Source: Nostoc sp. T09 (GTDB taxonomy: Bacteria; Cyanobacteriota; Cyanobacteriia; Cyanobacteriales; Nostocaceae). Taken from it: 64,000 nucleotides of DNA. The position numbers and the translations under genes are program-made. The stretch is taken from assembly GCF_002154695.1 (NCBI RefSeq), contig NZ_MTAV01000019.1, forward strand, positions 1 through 64,000. The letters run 5' to 3'. How positions within the stretch are numbered: the stretch's first letter is position 1; every line of letters starts with the position of its first letter. Of the stretch, positions 17,846 to 27,418 are shown one piece after another. Under the pieces are notes generated by a model, which had not been told where the DNA came from, did not search any database, and saw nothing but the letters and a program-made list of their open reading frames with translations.

Positions 17846-18586
17846 GTGCAAATCACTAAGCGCAATGTCGAGTTAAGAGTAAATGACAGTTTAATGCGTG
17901 TCTATGTAGCGGCTCCCAAAGCAGCAGGAGTTTACCCAGGTATTGTATTTTATAGTGATATTTATCAGTTAGGTAGTCCGATCGTTCGTTTAGCTAACTA
18001 CTTAGCAGGATTTGGCTATGTAGTAGCAGCACCAGAAATTTTTCATCGCCTTGAGCCAATTGGTACAGTTATTGAACCCGACGATCTCGGTCGGATGCGA
18101 GGGAATGATGATGCACGCCGAACTGCGATCGCAGATTATGATGCTGATTGTCGTGCAGTTATTGAATTTCTCAAAACAGAAAGTGCCGTTTCTCCAGATA
18201 AAATAGGTACTCTCGGCTTTTGTATTGGTGGACATTTAGCTTTTCGAGCAGCTTTTCAAAACGAGATTAAGGCTTCCGTCTGCTGCTACCCTACCGGTAT
18301 TCCTAGTGGCAAGCTGGGTCAGGGGATAGCTGATACAATCCATCGGGTGAGTGAAATCAAAGGCGAGATGCTATTGGTGTTTGGTACTCTTGACCCTCAC
18401 ATCCCAGAACATGACCGACAAAGCATAATTCAAGCTCTTGAAAATGCTAATGTACCTCACAAAGTTCTTCAATATGAAGCAGAGCATACTTTTATGCGCG
18501 ACGACGGTTATCGTTACGATTCAGTTGCTACTACCTCTGCTTGGTCGGAAATAGTAACTTTCTTGCAACGTATATTTGCAAACTGA
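17846..18586 (+). CDS. Dienelactone hydrolase family protein
   Basis: Alpha/beta hydrolase of 246 residues. The catalytic triad is visible as Cys126 in GFCIGGH (a cysteine nucleophile typical of dienelactone hydrolases), Asp183 in FGTLDPHIP and His214 in EAEHTFMRD. No signal peptide, so cytoplasmic. The family hydrolyses dienelactones in chlorinated-aromatic breakdown, but many cyanobacterial members have unknown esters or lactones as substrates. Start is GTG 17846 with CGGAGA seven bases upstream. It stands alone between the CRISPR leader and a DUF1499 gene. Family is clear; substrate is not. Confidence 0.88.
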   Translation: MQITKRNVELRVNDSLMRVYVAAPKAAGVYPGIVFYSDIYQLGSPIVRLANYLAGFGYVVAAPEIFHRLEPIGTVIEPDDLGRMRGNDDARRTAIADYDADCRAVIEFLKTESAVSPDKIGTLGFCIGGHLAFRAAFQNEIKASVCCYPTGIPSGKLGQGIADTIHRVSEIKGEMLLVFGTLDPHIPEHDRQSIIQALENANVPHKVLQYEAEHTFMRDDGYRYDSVATTSAWSEIVTFLQRIFAN

Positions 18587-18616
18587 AGAAGAAACTTTCA
18601 GCCGGAAATCTCACTG

Positions 18617-18648
18617 GGCGATCGCTTAGGCAGGCGATCGCGTTTTGT
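18617..18648 (+). terminator. Possible terminator built from two HIP1 octamers
   Basis: Two gcgatcgc octamers (18618-18625 and 18634-18641) can pair with each other around an 8-nt loop and are followed by gttttgtt. It lies 32 bp after the dienelactone hydrolase stop, so it is a plausible weak intrinsic terminator. Confidence 0.45.
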
Positions 18649-18722
18649 TGAGGTTCGCAGCAGGCAACCAAAATAACCGACAATAACTAAGTGCTATTCA
18701 AACCTTGAGGAGTAAATTTATC

Positions 18723-19214
18723 ATGTCCGGTCTGCTAAGAGCATTTGCCCAGAGATTTCTGCTAAGTATAACTTTTGCAATATTCTTAACCCTGACTAGT
18801 AGTTTAATATTTCCTGCTGCTGCTTGGGCTGTGTCTTCTAGCTTGGGAGTTAATAACGCTCATCTTAGTTCTTGTCCGGCTTCAGACAACTGTGTTGTCA
18901 GTCAAGATGCTGATTCTAAACACGCCATTGACCCGATTGCTTATCATGTAGACCGCAATGCAGCTAAAGAAACCTTATTAAAAGTTCTTACCGTTGTTCC
19001 CCGTACAGAAGTTATAGAAAATACGGATAATTACATCCATGCTCTTTCTAAAAGCCGCATCTTCAAATTTGTTGACGATGTAGAGTTTTATTTCCCGCCT
19101 AATGAGTCAGTAATTCATGTACGTTCGGCATCTCGCGTGGGAGAGTCGGATCTCGGCGTTAACCGCAGGCGTTTAGAGCAAATTCGTCTCGCTCTGAAAG
19201 ATTTAAATATTTGA
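18723..19214 (+). CDS. DUF1499 family secreted protein
   Basis: Protein of 163 residues with an N-terminal signal peptide (hydrophobic LLSITFAIFLTLTSSLIF ending near AAAWA). The mature part shows LSSCPASDNCVVSQ, the DUF1499-type motif with two close cysteines, then KFVDDVEFYFPP and a C-terminal RSASRVGESDLGVNRRR that is typical of this family. Role unknown; it is probably exported to the periplasm or thylakoid lumen. I chose ATG 18723, preceded by GAGGAG at 18707-18712; the in-frame TTG upstream overlaps that ribosome-binding site. Confidence 0.85.
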   Translation: MSGLLRAFAQRFLLSITFAIFLTLTSSLIFPAAAWAVSSSLGVNNAHLSSCPASDNCVVSQDADSKHAIDPIAYHVDRNAAKETLLKVLTVVPRTEVIENTDNYIHALSKSRIFKFVDDVEFYFPPNESVIHVRSASRVGESDLGVNRRRLEQIRLALKDLNI

Positions 19215-19251
19215 TTTCATCTGACTTGAACTGCTGTAATTGCTACCAGTC

Positions 19252-19677
19252 TTACAAAGAGAACCGATACAAAATATTTCCCTCTTCACTCACTTCAAAA
19301 GAAGCATTGAGTTCTTTAGCTTTCTCATCTAAATATTGTTTAGCTTCCTTAATTGATATTTCAGCATTTCTCGCCAGTTGAAAAACCGTTACACTTCCAG
19401 CATTATTCTCTATTAATTCTAAGAACACTAAATTAAGACGCTTTTGTTCTGATGCAACAAGTAATGCTTGTTCTTTTCGCTTCTGCTGTGCTAAAGACCA
19501 AATCAACCCACCTCCTACAAATGTTGACGGAAGAGTAAGAATAGTTAAAGCAGCTATAGCATCGTGTTTATCTTTAGGGGTAGTTTTGGGATTGAGAATT
19601 TCCACCATCATCCCAACAGAAAATGGAATGCCAAATAATAGAAAACATATTGCCAAAAATTTCTTAATCAGTTTCAT
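19252..19677 (-). CDS. Small membrane protein with a helical cytosolic tail, unknown function
   Basis: 141 residues. Two hydrophobic segments near the N-terminus (about 7-27 and 40-64) are separated by a short charged loop with KTTPKDKHDA. The C-terminal 70 residues have LELIENNAGSVTVFQLARNAEISIKEAKQYLDEKAKEL, which reads like a winged-helix or PCI-type small domain. I do not recognise a named family. It converges on the DUF1499 gene, with 37 bp between stops. Function not assigned. Confidence 0.7.
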   Translation of the reverse strand: MKLIKKFLAICFLLFGIPFSVGMMVEILNPKTTPKDKHDAIAALTILTLPSTFVGGGLIWSLAQQKRKEQALLVASEQKRLNLVFLELIENNAGSVTVFQLARNAEISIKEAKQYLDEKAKELNASFEVSEEGNILYRFSL

Positions 19678-20028
19678 ACAAGCTTTTTAAGGTACTACCA
19701 AATATTGAATTTATGAACTATGCAAAATTATTGAACTCTGTAATCTTGTTCAGTTATCCATAACCAATACTGACTACTTCGCGTGTACATAGGGAAATGC
19801 AGAAATCATATCTCTTCTATTATATAGCGTATAATAAAATACTTTGACAATATAAATATTGCTGGTGTTTCCTCTGTTAAAATGCTGTGTTTAGGCGATC
19901 GCTGTTGGTGGCTCATATAAAAGAGGAAAAACAAAGGGTTTGATTCTTCCCTTAGTTTTTCTCAGCCAAACCTGGGGCGGATTTCAAGCAATAAACGAAC
20001 TGAAATCAAAGATTTGGCATCAAGCTAA
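19678..20028. other. Intergenic region between two minus-strand genes
   Basis: About 350 bp, AT-rich, with one isolated ggcgatcgctgt HIP1-like site near 19894. It should contain the promoter of the small membrane protein and the end of the beta-barrel transcript. No gene, RNA or clear terminator seen. Confidence 0.5.
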
Positions 20029-21117
20029 TTAGAATAAAGGCACATTTAACCCTATATTTACTCCTACAGAAAAGTTGTCCAAATCTACCAATGGATCTGA
20101 TGAGGAGCCGAAAAGGTATGATGCTGAACCACTAATAAATAAGTCGGGGTTAATGTTGTAAATTGCTTCTAAAGCTATTTGATTTTGAGTATCAAATCTT
20201 TCTTGTTGGGTGAAGTCTTTTAAATTTAATCGATAGTCTAATGCACCTTGCAGTTGGGGTGTAATGTCATATCGCAAACGCGCGCCTAAGGTGTTAGCTA
20301 CACGATTTTGGTCGCTGGGTGTGGCAAAGCTGGCTCGCAGTTCATAAAATGAATCGAGTCTGAGGCGATCGCTTAATTGGTCTTGTCGCCCGACACTTAA
20401 GCGAACCGAGTCATCTAATAATAAGCGATCGCCACTACCATCTCTGTAAAGTCTTTCCTGAACCCATCCCAGTTGACCATACATTCCTCGTGTGAGTCGT
20501 TGTTGTATTCCCACATTAAAGTTGAGGTAGTTGTAATTAAAGTCTCCTTGATCTGCATATCTCACCAAACCCCCACCCACAGCAGTCACTAAGCGGGTAT
20601 CTTCTGCTAGTTTAGGTGTTGCTAGTAAGGTAGCACCATTGATAAACACCGTATCACTCGGTTGAAATGCTTCAAAACCCGTAATGTTAGAACTGGTAAA
20701 GGCAGAGGAACGCAGTAATAACTGCACATCAGGCTGACGGCGTTGGGGTGGTTGTTGTGGACGAGGAGGGATAATTTTAATTTCGCCTAATTCTGCCTCA
20801 ACATCTTGTTGATCAGTCGCTTGATTTGAGTCAGCAGGAGGGAAATCTGCGGGATTAGTTGGGTCACCTGGAACTACAGGAACTTGAGCCTGCTGTACTT
20901 CTGAAAGTTTACCGTTTTGCTGATGCTGCCAAGATGAGTCAGTAATTAGTTCTGGTGTTGCTATTGTTGGCGCTGCTGTAGAATCTACGGATTTTATGCT
21001 GGTGGAAGGCGTTGACAAACTAACTGTTTTGGGAGTACGGGATTCAGCCACATTATGCTGAAAGTTGCAGGTGAGCAAGGTAGCTAACGAACAAAGCGCA
21101 ATTGGAGACACAGGCAT
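20029..21117 (-). CDS. Probable outer-membrane beta-barrel protein
   Basis: 362 residues. The N-terminal 25 residues are hydrophobic and signal-like (PIALCSLATLLTC). Residues about 30-130 form a Pro/Ser/Thr/Gln-rich low-complexity linker with IIPPRPQQPPQRRQPD. The remaining 230 residues alternate polar and hydrophobic positions as in amphipathic beta strands (for example YNYLNFNVGIQQRLT and LRLDSFYELRASF) and the chain ends in NVPLF with a terminal aromatic residue, as outer-membrane barrels do. It follows a FecR-domain gene with 56 bp between them, so the pair may be one operon. Specific cargo unknown. Confidence 0.75.
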   Translation of the reverse strand: MPVSPIALCSLATLLTCNFQHNVAESRTPKTVSLSTPSTSIKSVDSTAAPTIATPELITDSSWQHQQNGKLSEVQQAQVPVVPGDPTNPADFPPADSNQATDQQDVEAELGEIKIIPPRPQQPPQRRQPDVQLLLRSSAFTSSNITGFEAFQPSDTVFINGATLLATPKLAEDTRLVTAVGGGLVRYADQGDFNYNYLNFNVGIQQRLTRGMYGQLGWVQERLYRDGSGDRLLLDDSVRLSVGRQDQLSDRLRLDSFYELRASFATPSDQNRVANTLGARLRYDITPQLQGALDYRLNLKDFTQQERFDTQNQIALEAIYNINPDLFISGSASYLFGSSSDPLVDLDNFSVGVNIGLNVPLF

Positions 21118-21173
21118 AAGAAATTTAAATTATAAATTTATACACTAAGCAACATACCGCAGAGAGCACGTAT

Positions 21174-22190
21174 CTATTGTTGTTGTGGTAGAACAATTAC
21201 CCCAGGCGGCTGTGTTTGTGGCTGTGGTTGTGTCTGCGGTTGTGGCTGTGGTTCCTCTCTTCTTCGTGGAGTTACAACATTGCGATCGTCTTCAAATCTC
21301 CGCAGCGGGTCATCGGAGTTAGTGGTGATACAGTTAGTTGAAAGTGTACTGGCTCCACTGCGAGAATTGAGATTACACAAACCTTCAACCCACACTCTTT
21401 GCGTTTCTAATCCTGCTAAAGTTTCCTTTCTGACTTTATTGAGAACTACCTGTACATTGGCAGATTCTTGAGATACTAATGCTTGTTGTCCTGGCCCTAA
21501 GCCAGCAGCCAGTTGGCTTGTTTGGTAAAACTTTTGTAAGTCAAAGTTTTGTACTGGACTGATTACCCCGTTGCTGATTGTGACTGTTTGACCAGCTTTT
21601 AAAATTTGGAATTGAGTACCATCCAAATTTGATATTTTAACTGGCAGATTGGTTAAATTAAAAGCTTGGGTAATATTAGTTGCGCTGTTATGAGTTACAG
21701 CTACAGCACCACTTGTGGCTGTTGGGGGTAATATATCTGAACCTGGAGGCGGTGCTGCTGCAATTACGTCAATGCGGCTTTGAGGAGTTTCGATTGTAGT
21801 TCCCGTACTACCAGATGGAGTGAGGATTAAGGCAGTACCATTTCTCAGTTCAAAAATAGTTTCTGCTTTGTAAACGCCACCAGGCAATTGAAAGCGACGT
21901 ATTCCTGGCTTAAACCGAAAAGTAGCACTAGAACCAATCCTAGCTAGAGAACCTTCATTAAATAATAATTCAGCGCGCGATCGCGATTTTGTCTGAAGTG
22001 CATCTAGGGGAACCAACACATCTGCTTTTTTGGCAGTGCGCGGTGGTTTATCTTTCAGCAGCAATTGCACTTGATTTAACAGCTTGTAAACTTCTGCACG
22101 GGTAAGTAAATCTTGCTGCGCCAATGCTGGAGTTATCCAAGATGCTGTGAGAATAATCCCCACAATTATATTTTGAGCTAATGACCGCAT
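21174..22190 (-). CDS. FecR-domain secreted protein
   Basis: 338 residues with a signal peptide (IIVGIILTASWITPALA). Residues about 50-150 look like a FecR domain: DALQTKSRSRAELLFNEGSLARIGSSATFRF, and GTALILTPSGSTGTTIETPQSRIDV. The C-terminal 45 residues are Pro/Gln repeats (PQPQTQPQPQTQPP), suggesting a flexible or wall-spanning tail. FecR domains in cyanobacteria often occur in exported structural or sensing proteins. It is upstream of and probably co-expressed with the beta-barrel gene, suggesting an envelope complex (inference). Confidence 0.8.
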   Translation of the reverse strand: MRSLAQNIIVGIILTASWITPALAQQDLLTRAEVYKLLNQVQLLLKDKPPRTAKKADVLVPLDALQTKSRSRAELLFNEGSLARIGSSATFRFKPGIRRFQLPGGVYKAETIFELRNGTALILTPSGSTGTTIETPQSRIDVIAAAPPPGSDILPPTATSGAVAVTHNSATNITQAFNLTNLPVKISNLDGTQFQILKAGQTVTISNGVISPVQNFDLQKFYQTSQLAAGLGPGQQALVSQESANVQVVLNKVRKETLAGLETQRVWVEGLCNLNSRSGASTLSTNCITTNSDDPLRRFEDDRNVVTPRRREEPQPQPQTQPQPQTQPPGVIVLPQQQ

Positions 22191-23403
22191 CTACCACTCC
22201 ATCACAACTTTAAATAAAAATCCTAAATATAATTAGAACATTTGTTCTTACTTTGATCTACAAACAGCGCTCGCCTTTTTCCAGATAACTGTTGTTACGT
22301 TTGGTAAATTCCTTAATTGTAGAGGTAGTTTCAAGTTTTCTCGATCAAAGAAAGCCTGATTTTCCTGTTGATATATAGGAATCCGGTTTTTTTTGAAAAA
22401 ATAATCTACTTTTCTACCTGCCTTGTTTCTTGTTGTCTGTTTCCTTTCTCTATCTTTTGGTGTACCTTTGTTTAAGAAAATGTTGCAACTTCTGAGTGCC
22501 AATATTCAAATAAGTAAAGTTTAGTTTCAAGTTAATCCATCGTTATTTAAGAGTGCTATTTTAATAATATGAAGCTAATAAAGCTTCCCTGGCAGATACA
22601 ACAGCCAAGTAGGTTAAGTCCCAGTTAGTTAAGAGGTAAAAACGCTGTTACATCATCTGTCTCGTCAACTAACAACAACACCCAACTCGAAAGCTGATAT
22701 TTCCTCAATTTGATAAAGAGGGGGTAATACAACTAAAACTTAATTACATTGCGAGGATGTAATTAGTCAGTGTAGCCCCGTGTGTCAAGATAAAACAGAG
22801 GAAATCACTAGGCAAGTCGTAGCTTGGGTGTTGTTGTTTTTGGGTAAGAATTCAGCACCCAGGAGTCAGAAGTCAGAATTTAGAGGTAATCTAGCAGATT
22901 AGTAAATTGATTCATCAAATATTTCTCCTCATTCTTTAATCCTTCTGGCTCCTGAATTCTAACTCCTGAATTCTTACGTTTTTGGTATTCTTTATATTTA
23001 GCTCATCAATAATAGAAGTAGCTGCTCAATCTGCTAATAATTTTTAGCAGTTTTTTTGTCTATGTATTAGAAATTAGACAAGATGTAAAGTAATTGTTGC
23101 AGTTTATGAGTCTCACTCAATATTCACGTCAACTTGATATTCTTATCCTGACTGATTTTCGCCCTCTTTACAAAAAATTGAGATGCTCTCCATTGAATTT
23201 GGGTATTTAAGATAAGAAGTATTACGCAACCTAGCTTGAATGAGATGTTATGCAGTACAAATCAAAATTTTGTATTTGAAAAATTCAACTCAATCAAACT
23301 AGCAATCCATCCAAGCCACTACTAGCTGAGTTTGTATTAATTTAATCAGCAATTATGTGAAAAGCCGTAAATTTTTTAGTAATAAATATTGAGATGCGAG
23401 TAA
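22191..23403. other. Long non-coding region with a divergent inverted repeat
   Basis: About 1.2 kb. Near 22857-22980 there is an imperfect inverted repeat of the gagtcagaagtcagaatt / aattctaactcctgaattct kind, a common Nostocales dispersed repeat. The rest is AT-rich. A minus-strand frame at 22248-22502 (84 codons) has no recognisable protein character and I do not call it. No RNA gene recognised. Confidence 0.55.
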
Positions 23404-24579
23404 TTATGCGATACTTCCTCGCTTTCTAGCTTCTTTGTAAGAAGTGCTGACATTTTTCAAGCCTGCTCTAATCATTTGCTTTTCTAAGAGAGCAAAAAAG
23501 CGTGCTTTATCGCCACCGCGTACCACAGCCTGATTATGCGCTTCTGCGATTGCTACTGGGTAACCATATCCTTTTTGTACCTGTGCCAGCATCAATCCTA
23601 AGGCTTGGTCAAACATAGTTGTATTTTCTGCTACCCATTGCGGGACTTCTATCCGAGCAATTTCGGTGCCTACATGGATGTAACAAAAATAGATTGTTTG
23701 GTCTTCATACAAATCTAAAATCCGGGCATTACTTCGCCACAAGGGGCCGCGCTGTCCTGGCTTGAGTTCAGTTGCCCAAAGCGAAGTATCGCGCAAAGGT
23801 TCAAAGATTTTACAAGGTATCTTTTCTAGCTGATTAGGGCAATAACTTATACAGTCTGGTACTGGATGGGGACAAGCTAACAAGCGTAAAAAGTTCATGC
23901 CTTCAACGTTGCGAGAAGCGCTAAGATAGCCCATCAAAGGGATTTGAGCATTGCGCATCTGCTGCCAAGCTTCCAATATGGGTGGTAAGATGCGATCGCG
24001 GGCATCAATGGGCAACTGTTCCAAAAACCAGTAAATTAAGGAACCATCAACCATTGCTAAAGTTGGCGCTTCTGTTTTCACAGCGCAAGCCAATTCTGCT
24101 AACACTGTGGCTTCACTAGCTGTGCGGCGATAACCCATCCATTCCTCGGTTCTAATTCCCCACTGCCGAGACATATATAAATCTTCTGGACGGTAAAATA
24201 CCTCTGGCAAACTATCTAATAATGGGTGGAGGTTTTGTCCGTAGTGCAAAACAACTCTGCCAATATTTAGCAGATAGCAGTAAGCAATTTCGTGATGGTT
24301 AGGTGCAATTTGGGAACCATCAGTAGCAATCACAGTATGAATTTTCGGGGGAATTGGAATATCAATGCAGGTTTGGAGTGGTTCAATCGGGGTAGCATTA
24401 GCAAAGAGAATGCGATCGCGCCATTTTTCCTGACGATCAATTAAATCTTTTTGAAATTCGTAAGCTCTTTTGAGATGTTGTTGCGCTAATTCTAAACGCT
24501 GGCGGCTTGCAGCAGCTTCTAAGGTAAGATGCTGGCTTAAACCTTGCATTTGCCGCGCTAGTTTTGTGAGGTCAAGCAT
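23404..24579 (-). CDS. NurA-domain nuclease
   Basis: 391 residues. The NurA fold is indicated by the metal-site motif ATDGSQIAPNHHEIAYCYLLNIG (Asp near residue 86) and the second acidic motif LAMVDGSLIYWFL in the middle; the C-terminus has PVAIAEAHNQAVVRGGDKARFF. NurA proteins are Mn-dependent 5'-3' nucleases that work with the HerA translocase in DNA-end resection in archaea; cyanobacterial members are less studied. The N-terminus is a coiled-coil-like helix. HerA is not adjacent here. ATG 24579 gives a full-length family product. Confidence 0.85.
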   Translation of the reverse strand: MLDLTKLARQMQGLSQHLTLEAAASRQRLELAQQHLKRAYEFQKDLIDRQEKWRDRILFANATPIEPLQTCIDIPIPPKIHTVIATDGSQIAPNHHEIAYCYLLNIGRVVLHYGQNLHPLLDSLPEVFYRPEDLYMSRQWGIRTEEWMGYRRTASEATVLAELACAVKTEAPTLAMVDGSLIYWFLEQLPIDARDRILPPILEAWQQMRNAQIPLMGYLSASRNVEGMNFLRLLACPHPVPDCISYCPNQLEKIPCKIFEPLRDTSLWATELKPGQRGPLWRSNARILDLYEDQTIYFCYIHVGTEIARIEVPQWVAENTTMFDQALGLMLAQVQKGYGYPVAIAEAHNQAVVRGGDKARFFALLEKQMIRAGLKNVSTSYKEARKRGSIA

Positions 24580-24922
24580 AGGATTTTAGATTTAATCTTA
24601 AGCGAAAATTGCAAATTTGGGTTATTTAGTCTTTGGATTTTGAGAAATTATCTTAAAAACTTAACGGATAAAAAACTAGAATAGCATCCCAAAGGATGAA
24701 CTAGCTTTGCAATTAAGTATCTATCCCTTTATAGTAAATAATTGTTCTCTTTGTCTTTAAGAAATCAGCATCTTTATTATTGGCATTATACTAATAATAG
24801 TATATAAAAACCCTTGCTATACAAGGGTTAAATGTAATCGTGTATCATTTTTAAGTTTAGGCAAACTGACCCAAATAGTAAGCTTTATCCTAAGGAAGCT
24901 GTTGACTATTCAAAATAGCTTT
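24580..24922. other. Intergenic region with a terminator for the HAD gene
   Basis: About 340 bp, AT-rich. Apart from the hairpin at 24809-24829 it holds only the presumed nurA-type gene promoter; no gene seen. Confidence 0.5.
24803..24829 (-). terminator. Intrinsic terminator after the HAD hydrolase gene
   Basis: Read on the minus strand, AACCCTTG and CAAGGGTT pair around TATAG and are followed by TTTATATA, giving five T in a row including the stem end. It lies about 95 bp past the stop of the minus-strand HAD gene. Confidence 0.65.
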
Positions 24923-25708
24923 TTAATACCAAGCAGAGAAATCTTGCGCAAACTGAGAAAGTGTTAATAGCTGAATTTGCTGGTCATTTTGGGCAGTTTC
25001 CAGATCGTGTTGGGTATTATAGCCCCAGTCTCCCAAGAAGAGTTTTACATCTGTAAGGTCTGGTTGTTGTTGAACTAACTGCAATGTTTTGAGCCTATCT
25101 TCTACAAACCAGAGACTAACTGGTTTTTGATCTGCTGTCTGGATTAATTCTCGCAGAATTTCGTATTTAGGACGCTTTTCTTCTTTCCCAAAAATCGCTT
25201 TTGCTGGTAAATCTACTCCTTCTTGCTGTAAGAGTTGCTGAACGAAACGCCCTTCTTTAGTGGTAACGATGTACAAATTGACAGTACTGGCAACAGTTAC
25301 TTTGATTTTGTCTATTACACCAGGATAAAATCTATGCAGACTTAGCCACCCATCTAAATCTGTAGCAATCCATTGATCTCGCAAATTATCTAGTTTTGCA
25401 GCAATTTCTCGTGCTTGTAGCTTTTGGTCTAATAAGATTTGTGGAGCAATAGTTACCCATTCATGAAGAATCTTTTCGTCAGAAATTCCGTCTACCAAAG
25501 CTTTGATTAATACAGGCATTTCCCAACCTGTTTCAATCACAGGTCGCAACCGATAAAATCTCGAAGCTAAATTATTGGCTGGTGTATTGTTAGCAGGCGA
25601 CCAAAGTTGACAATAGGTGCGCCATGCTACCTCAAAATATTCAATTAATCCATCGCAAATCACTCCATCAAAGTCTAGGGCTAAAATTGTGGGACTACTT
25701 GCGGTCAT
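24923..25708 (-). CDS. HAD superfamily hydrolase
   Basis: 261 residues. Motif I is LALDFDGVICDG at the N-terminus (Asp nucleophile and the acid two residues later), motif II is the Thr-Thr of LYIVTTKEGRF, the motif III lysine is in FGKEEKRPKYEIL, and motif IV is LWFVEDRLKTL. A helical cap of about 100 residues sits between motifs I and II. The family contains phosphatases and other phosphoryl-transfer enzymes; the substrate cannot be read. It is followed by its own terminator and preceded (67 bp) by a small conserved gene. Confidence 0.85.
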   Translation of the reverse strand: MTASSPTILALDFDGVICDGLIEYFEVAWRTYCQLWSPANNTPANNLASRFYRLRPVIETGWEMPVLIKALVDGISDEKILHEWVTIAPQILLDQKLQAREIAAKLDNLRDQWIATDLDGWLSLHRFYPGVIDKIKVTVASTVNLYIVTTKEGRFVQQLLQQEGVDLPAKAIFGKEEKRPKYEILRELIQTADQKPVSLWFVEDRLKTLQLVQQQPDLTDVKLFLGDWGYNTQHDLETAQNDQQIQLLTLSQFAQDFSAWY

Positions 25709-25775
25709 GTTTTTGAGGATGAAAACTGCTTTAGGCTAGCTTATCCGATCCTACAAATATTTTTCTGTATCCGCG

Positions 25776-25958
25776 CTAGTTTACAGATTCATCTGAGAAG
25801 TCTAAAGCTTCTTGCTCAACATCCTTTGAACGGAGAATGTCTAGCGCATCTTGGTCTGCCATTTCAATGATTGCTACTATATATTGCCGTACCTGTTCAG
25901 CAACATCAGGCTGCCACTGACGCAATTTTGTGTCTAAGGTTTCCACTAAAGCGTCCAT
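25776..25958 (-). CDS. Small conserved acidic protein, unknown function
   Basis: 60 residues, acidic, predicted mostly helical (ETLDTKLRQWQPDVAEQVRQYIVAIIEMADQDALDILRS). I chose the ATG at 25958 because AGAGG stands five bases ahead; the upstream in-frame ATG at 25973 has no ribosome-binding site. Too short for domain assignment. It is upstream of and co-directional with the HAD gene and could be co-transcribed. Confidence 0.6.
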   Translation of the reverse strand: MDALVETLDTKLRQWQPDVAEQVRQYIVAIIEMADQDALDILRSKDVEQEALDFSDESVN

Positions 25959-26532
25959 TGATACCTCTACCATTAATGATTGTGGTGTCTAGTACCATGT
26001 TAGATTATCTGTGCTAGAGGTTGCTGGAAAAGTATTCTGCTCAATATCAAATCCTCCAAAATGGAAACTCCCAAACCCTTTGGCTGCATGGAAAAAGAGG
26101 TATTTACAGTTTTCTCTAAGCAAAAAAATAGAGGGTTTGAAATAAGTATAGGGGTATAGTTTATAACTTATAAATCTCTTTTTTAGTTATACGGACTGTT
26201 GTTTAGTTTACTTAACTAACATCAGTTTTTTCCGATGAAGAGTAAATCTAATGTGTCTAGGAAGAGATAATAACGCCAACACAAATTATCCGGACAATAA
26301 TAAAATAATTACAGACAGAGAAAGAAAGTTATATAAGTTACTAAAGTATATACGGAGGATGCTGGAAATTACATAGATGAAGGCTAGGGATAAAGCTTGA
26401 ACATGAGAAGGGTGTTAATGGGCTGTCTTTATATCATTGGCAGCATATTACAGCATTCTTAATCATTAATTGTCATATTTATTTGCATAGATTATAAATC
26501 GGGAATGCAGATTTAAATTCAAAAATGAGAAT
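25959..26532. other. Intergenic region between divergent genes
   Basis: About 570 bp, AT-rich, carrying promoters for the minus-strand small gene and the plus-strand gene at 26533. No repeat of note and no RNA gene recognised. Confidence 0.5.
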
Positions 26533-27036
26533 ATGCGATCGCAACATGAACCTGAGGTTTTCTCTGCTGTAATTAACGATTATCTGAGCAAGGGAGAATA
26601 TCTCATCGAAACGTCCAGTAAGATTTTTTCTCCTACTGGTATGGGGGAAATAATTTCCTGGGACAAGATTAGTTTTGCAAAACTCTCAGCCTGTAGATCG
26701 TTTTTTGACGGTTCCTACAAAGTCCACAAGGAGACTTACGACGATTGGGTATTGAGTAACAATCAATCTTGCTTATTAACTCCATTAATCGCAAATCCTC
26801 AAGTCACACTAATTTCTCAAGCGACGTGTGACCAACTTTTTGATGAACAGAATCAGAGGTGGTCAGTTTTTCATTGGTTGACTCGACCAGGATTTTCTCA
26901 AGATTTTTCCCAAGCATTGATTCAGATAACTGCCCATTGTCCAGCCGGTCCACCTCAGTATGGCAGCATACTCTATCTCGAAAGAACTAGTAAGCAATGG
27001 GAAGTTAAGTCATCTTATGGTCTGTACAATCAATAA
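26533..27036 (+). CDS. Conserved hypothetical protein
   Basis: 167 residues, soluble, no signal peptide. Features are an N-terminal helix with VFSAVINDYLSKGEYLIE, a central acidic stretch, and a C-terminal half rich in beta-type segments (QVTLISQATCDQLF, YGSILYLERTSKQWEVKSSYGLY). I do not recognise the family. The ATG at 26533 overlaps a HIP1 site (atgcgatcgc) and has only a weak purine tract upstream. Codon use matches neighbours. Monocistronic, ending opposite the membrane protein at 27419. Confidence 0.65.
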   Translation: MRSQHEPEVFSAVINDYLSKGEYLIETSSKIFSPTGMGEIISWDKISFAKLSACRSFFDGSYKVHKETYDDWVLSNNQSCLLTPLIANPQVTLISQATCDQLFDEQNQRWSVFHWLTRPGFSQDFSQALIQITAHCPAGPPQYGSILYLERTSKQWEVKSSYGLYNQ

Positions 27037-27418
27037 ACTTGCCCTGAATCATAACCAATACGTACCTAAAAATACAACTTTTGCGTACAGTTTCTCCCAG
27101 AATTTACATAATTATAGTCAGATATACAGGCAGTGGAGGGTGAGGTACATCTGCACTTTCACGGTTGGTCATAGCTAAAATAAAAGCGCCAGTGAATACG
27201 GTGTAAAAGCTGGCGCTGGTGTTATCGGTATTTGTGAAGCATCATCTTACGCAAAGCGTTGATGATGCGCTAGGATGTCAGCCCCCCTAGGGGTTTGACC
27301 CCTAATGAGTGCTTATACTAGTGGTTCATCGCAAAAGTTATGACGAGTTGCGGGAGGTCAGATCCCCGACTTCTTGAAGAAGTCGGGGATCTGACCCCTC
27401 GCGAATGACAAATTACGA
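27037..27418. other. Intergenic region between convergent genes with several hairpins
   Basis: About 380 bp. It contains the pair agcgccag (27185-27192) / ctggcgct (27210-27217), a cccctagggg-type palindrome near 27284-27303, and the strong 41-bp palindrome at 27356. No coding frame is supported. Confidence 0.55.
27356..27396. terminator. Long palindrome, likely bidirectional terminator between convergent genes
   Basis: ggtcagatccccgacttctt (27356-27375) and aagaagtcggggatctgacc (27377-27396) are perfect reverse complements around one base. It lies between two genes whose stops face each other (27036 and 27419). A sister copy at 44523 has the same setting, and a half copy is at 41103-41119. 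Confidence 0.65.

Noticed and set aside
22248-22502. 84-codon minus-strand frame
   Set aside because: No recognisable domain, strongly basic and compositionally AT-driven, no ribosome-binding site, and located in a repeat-bearing gap.
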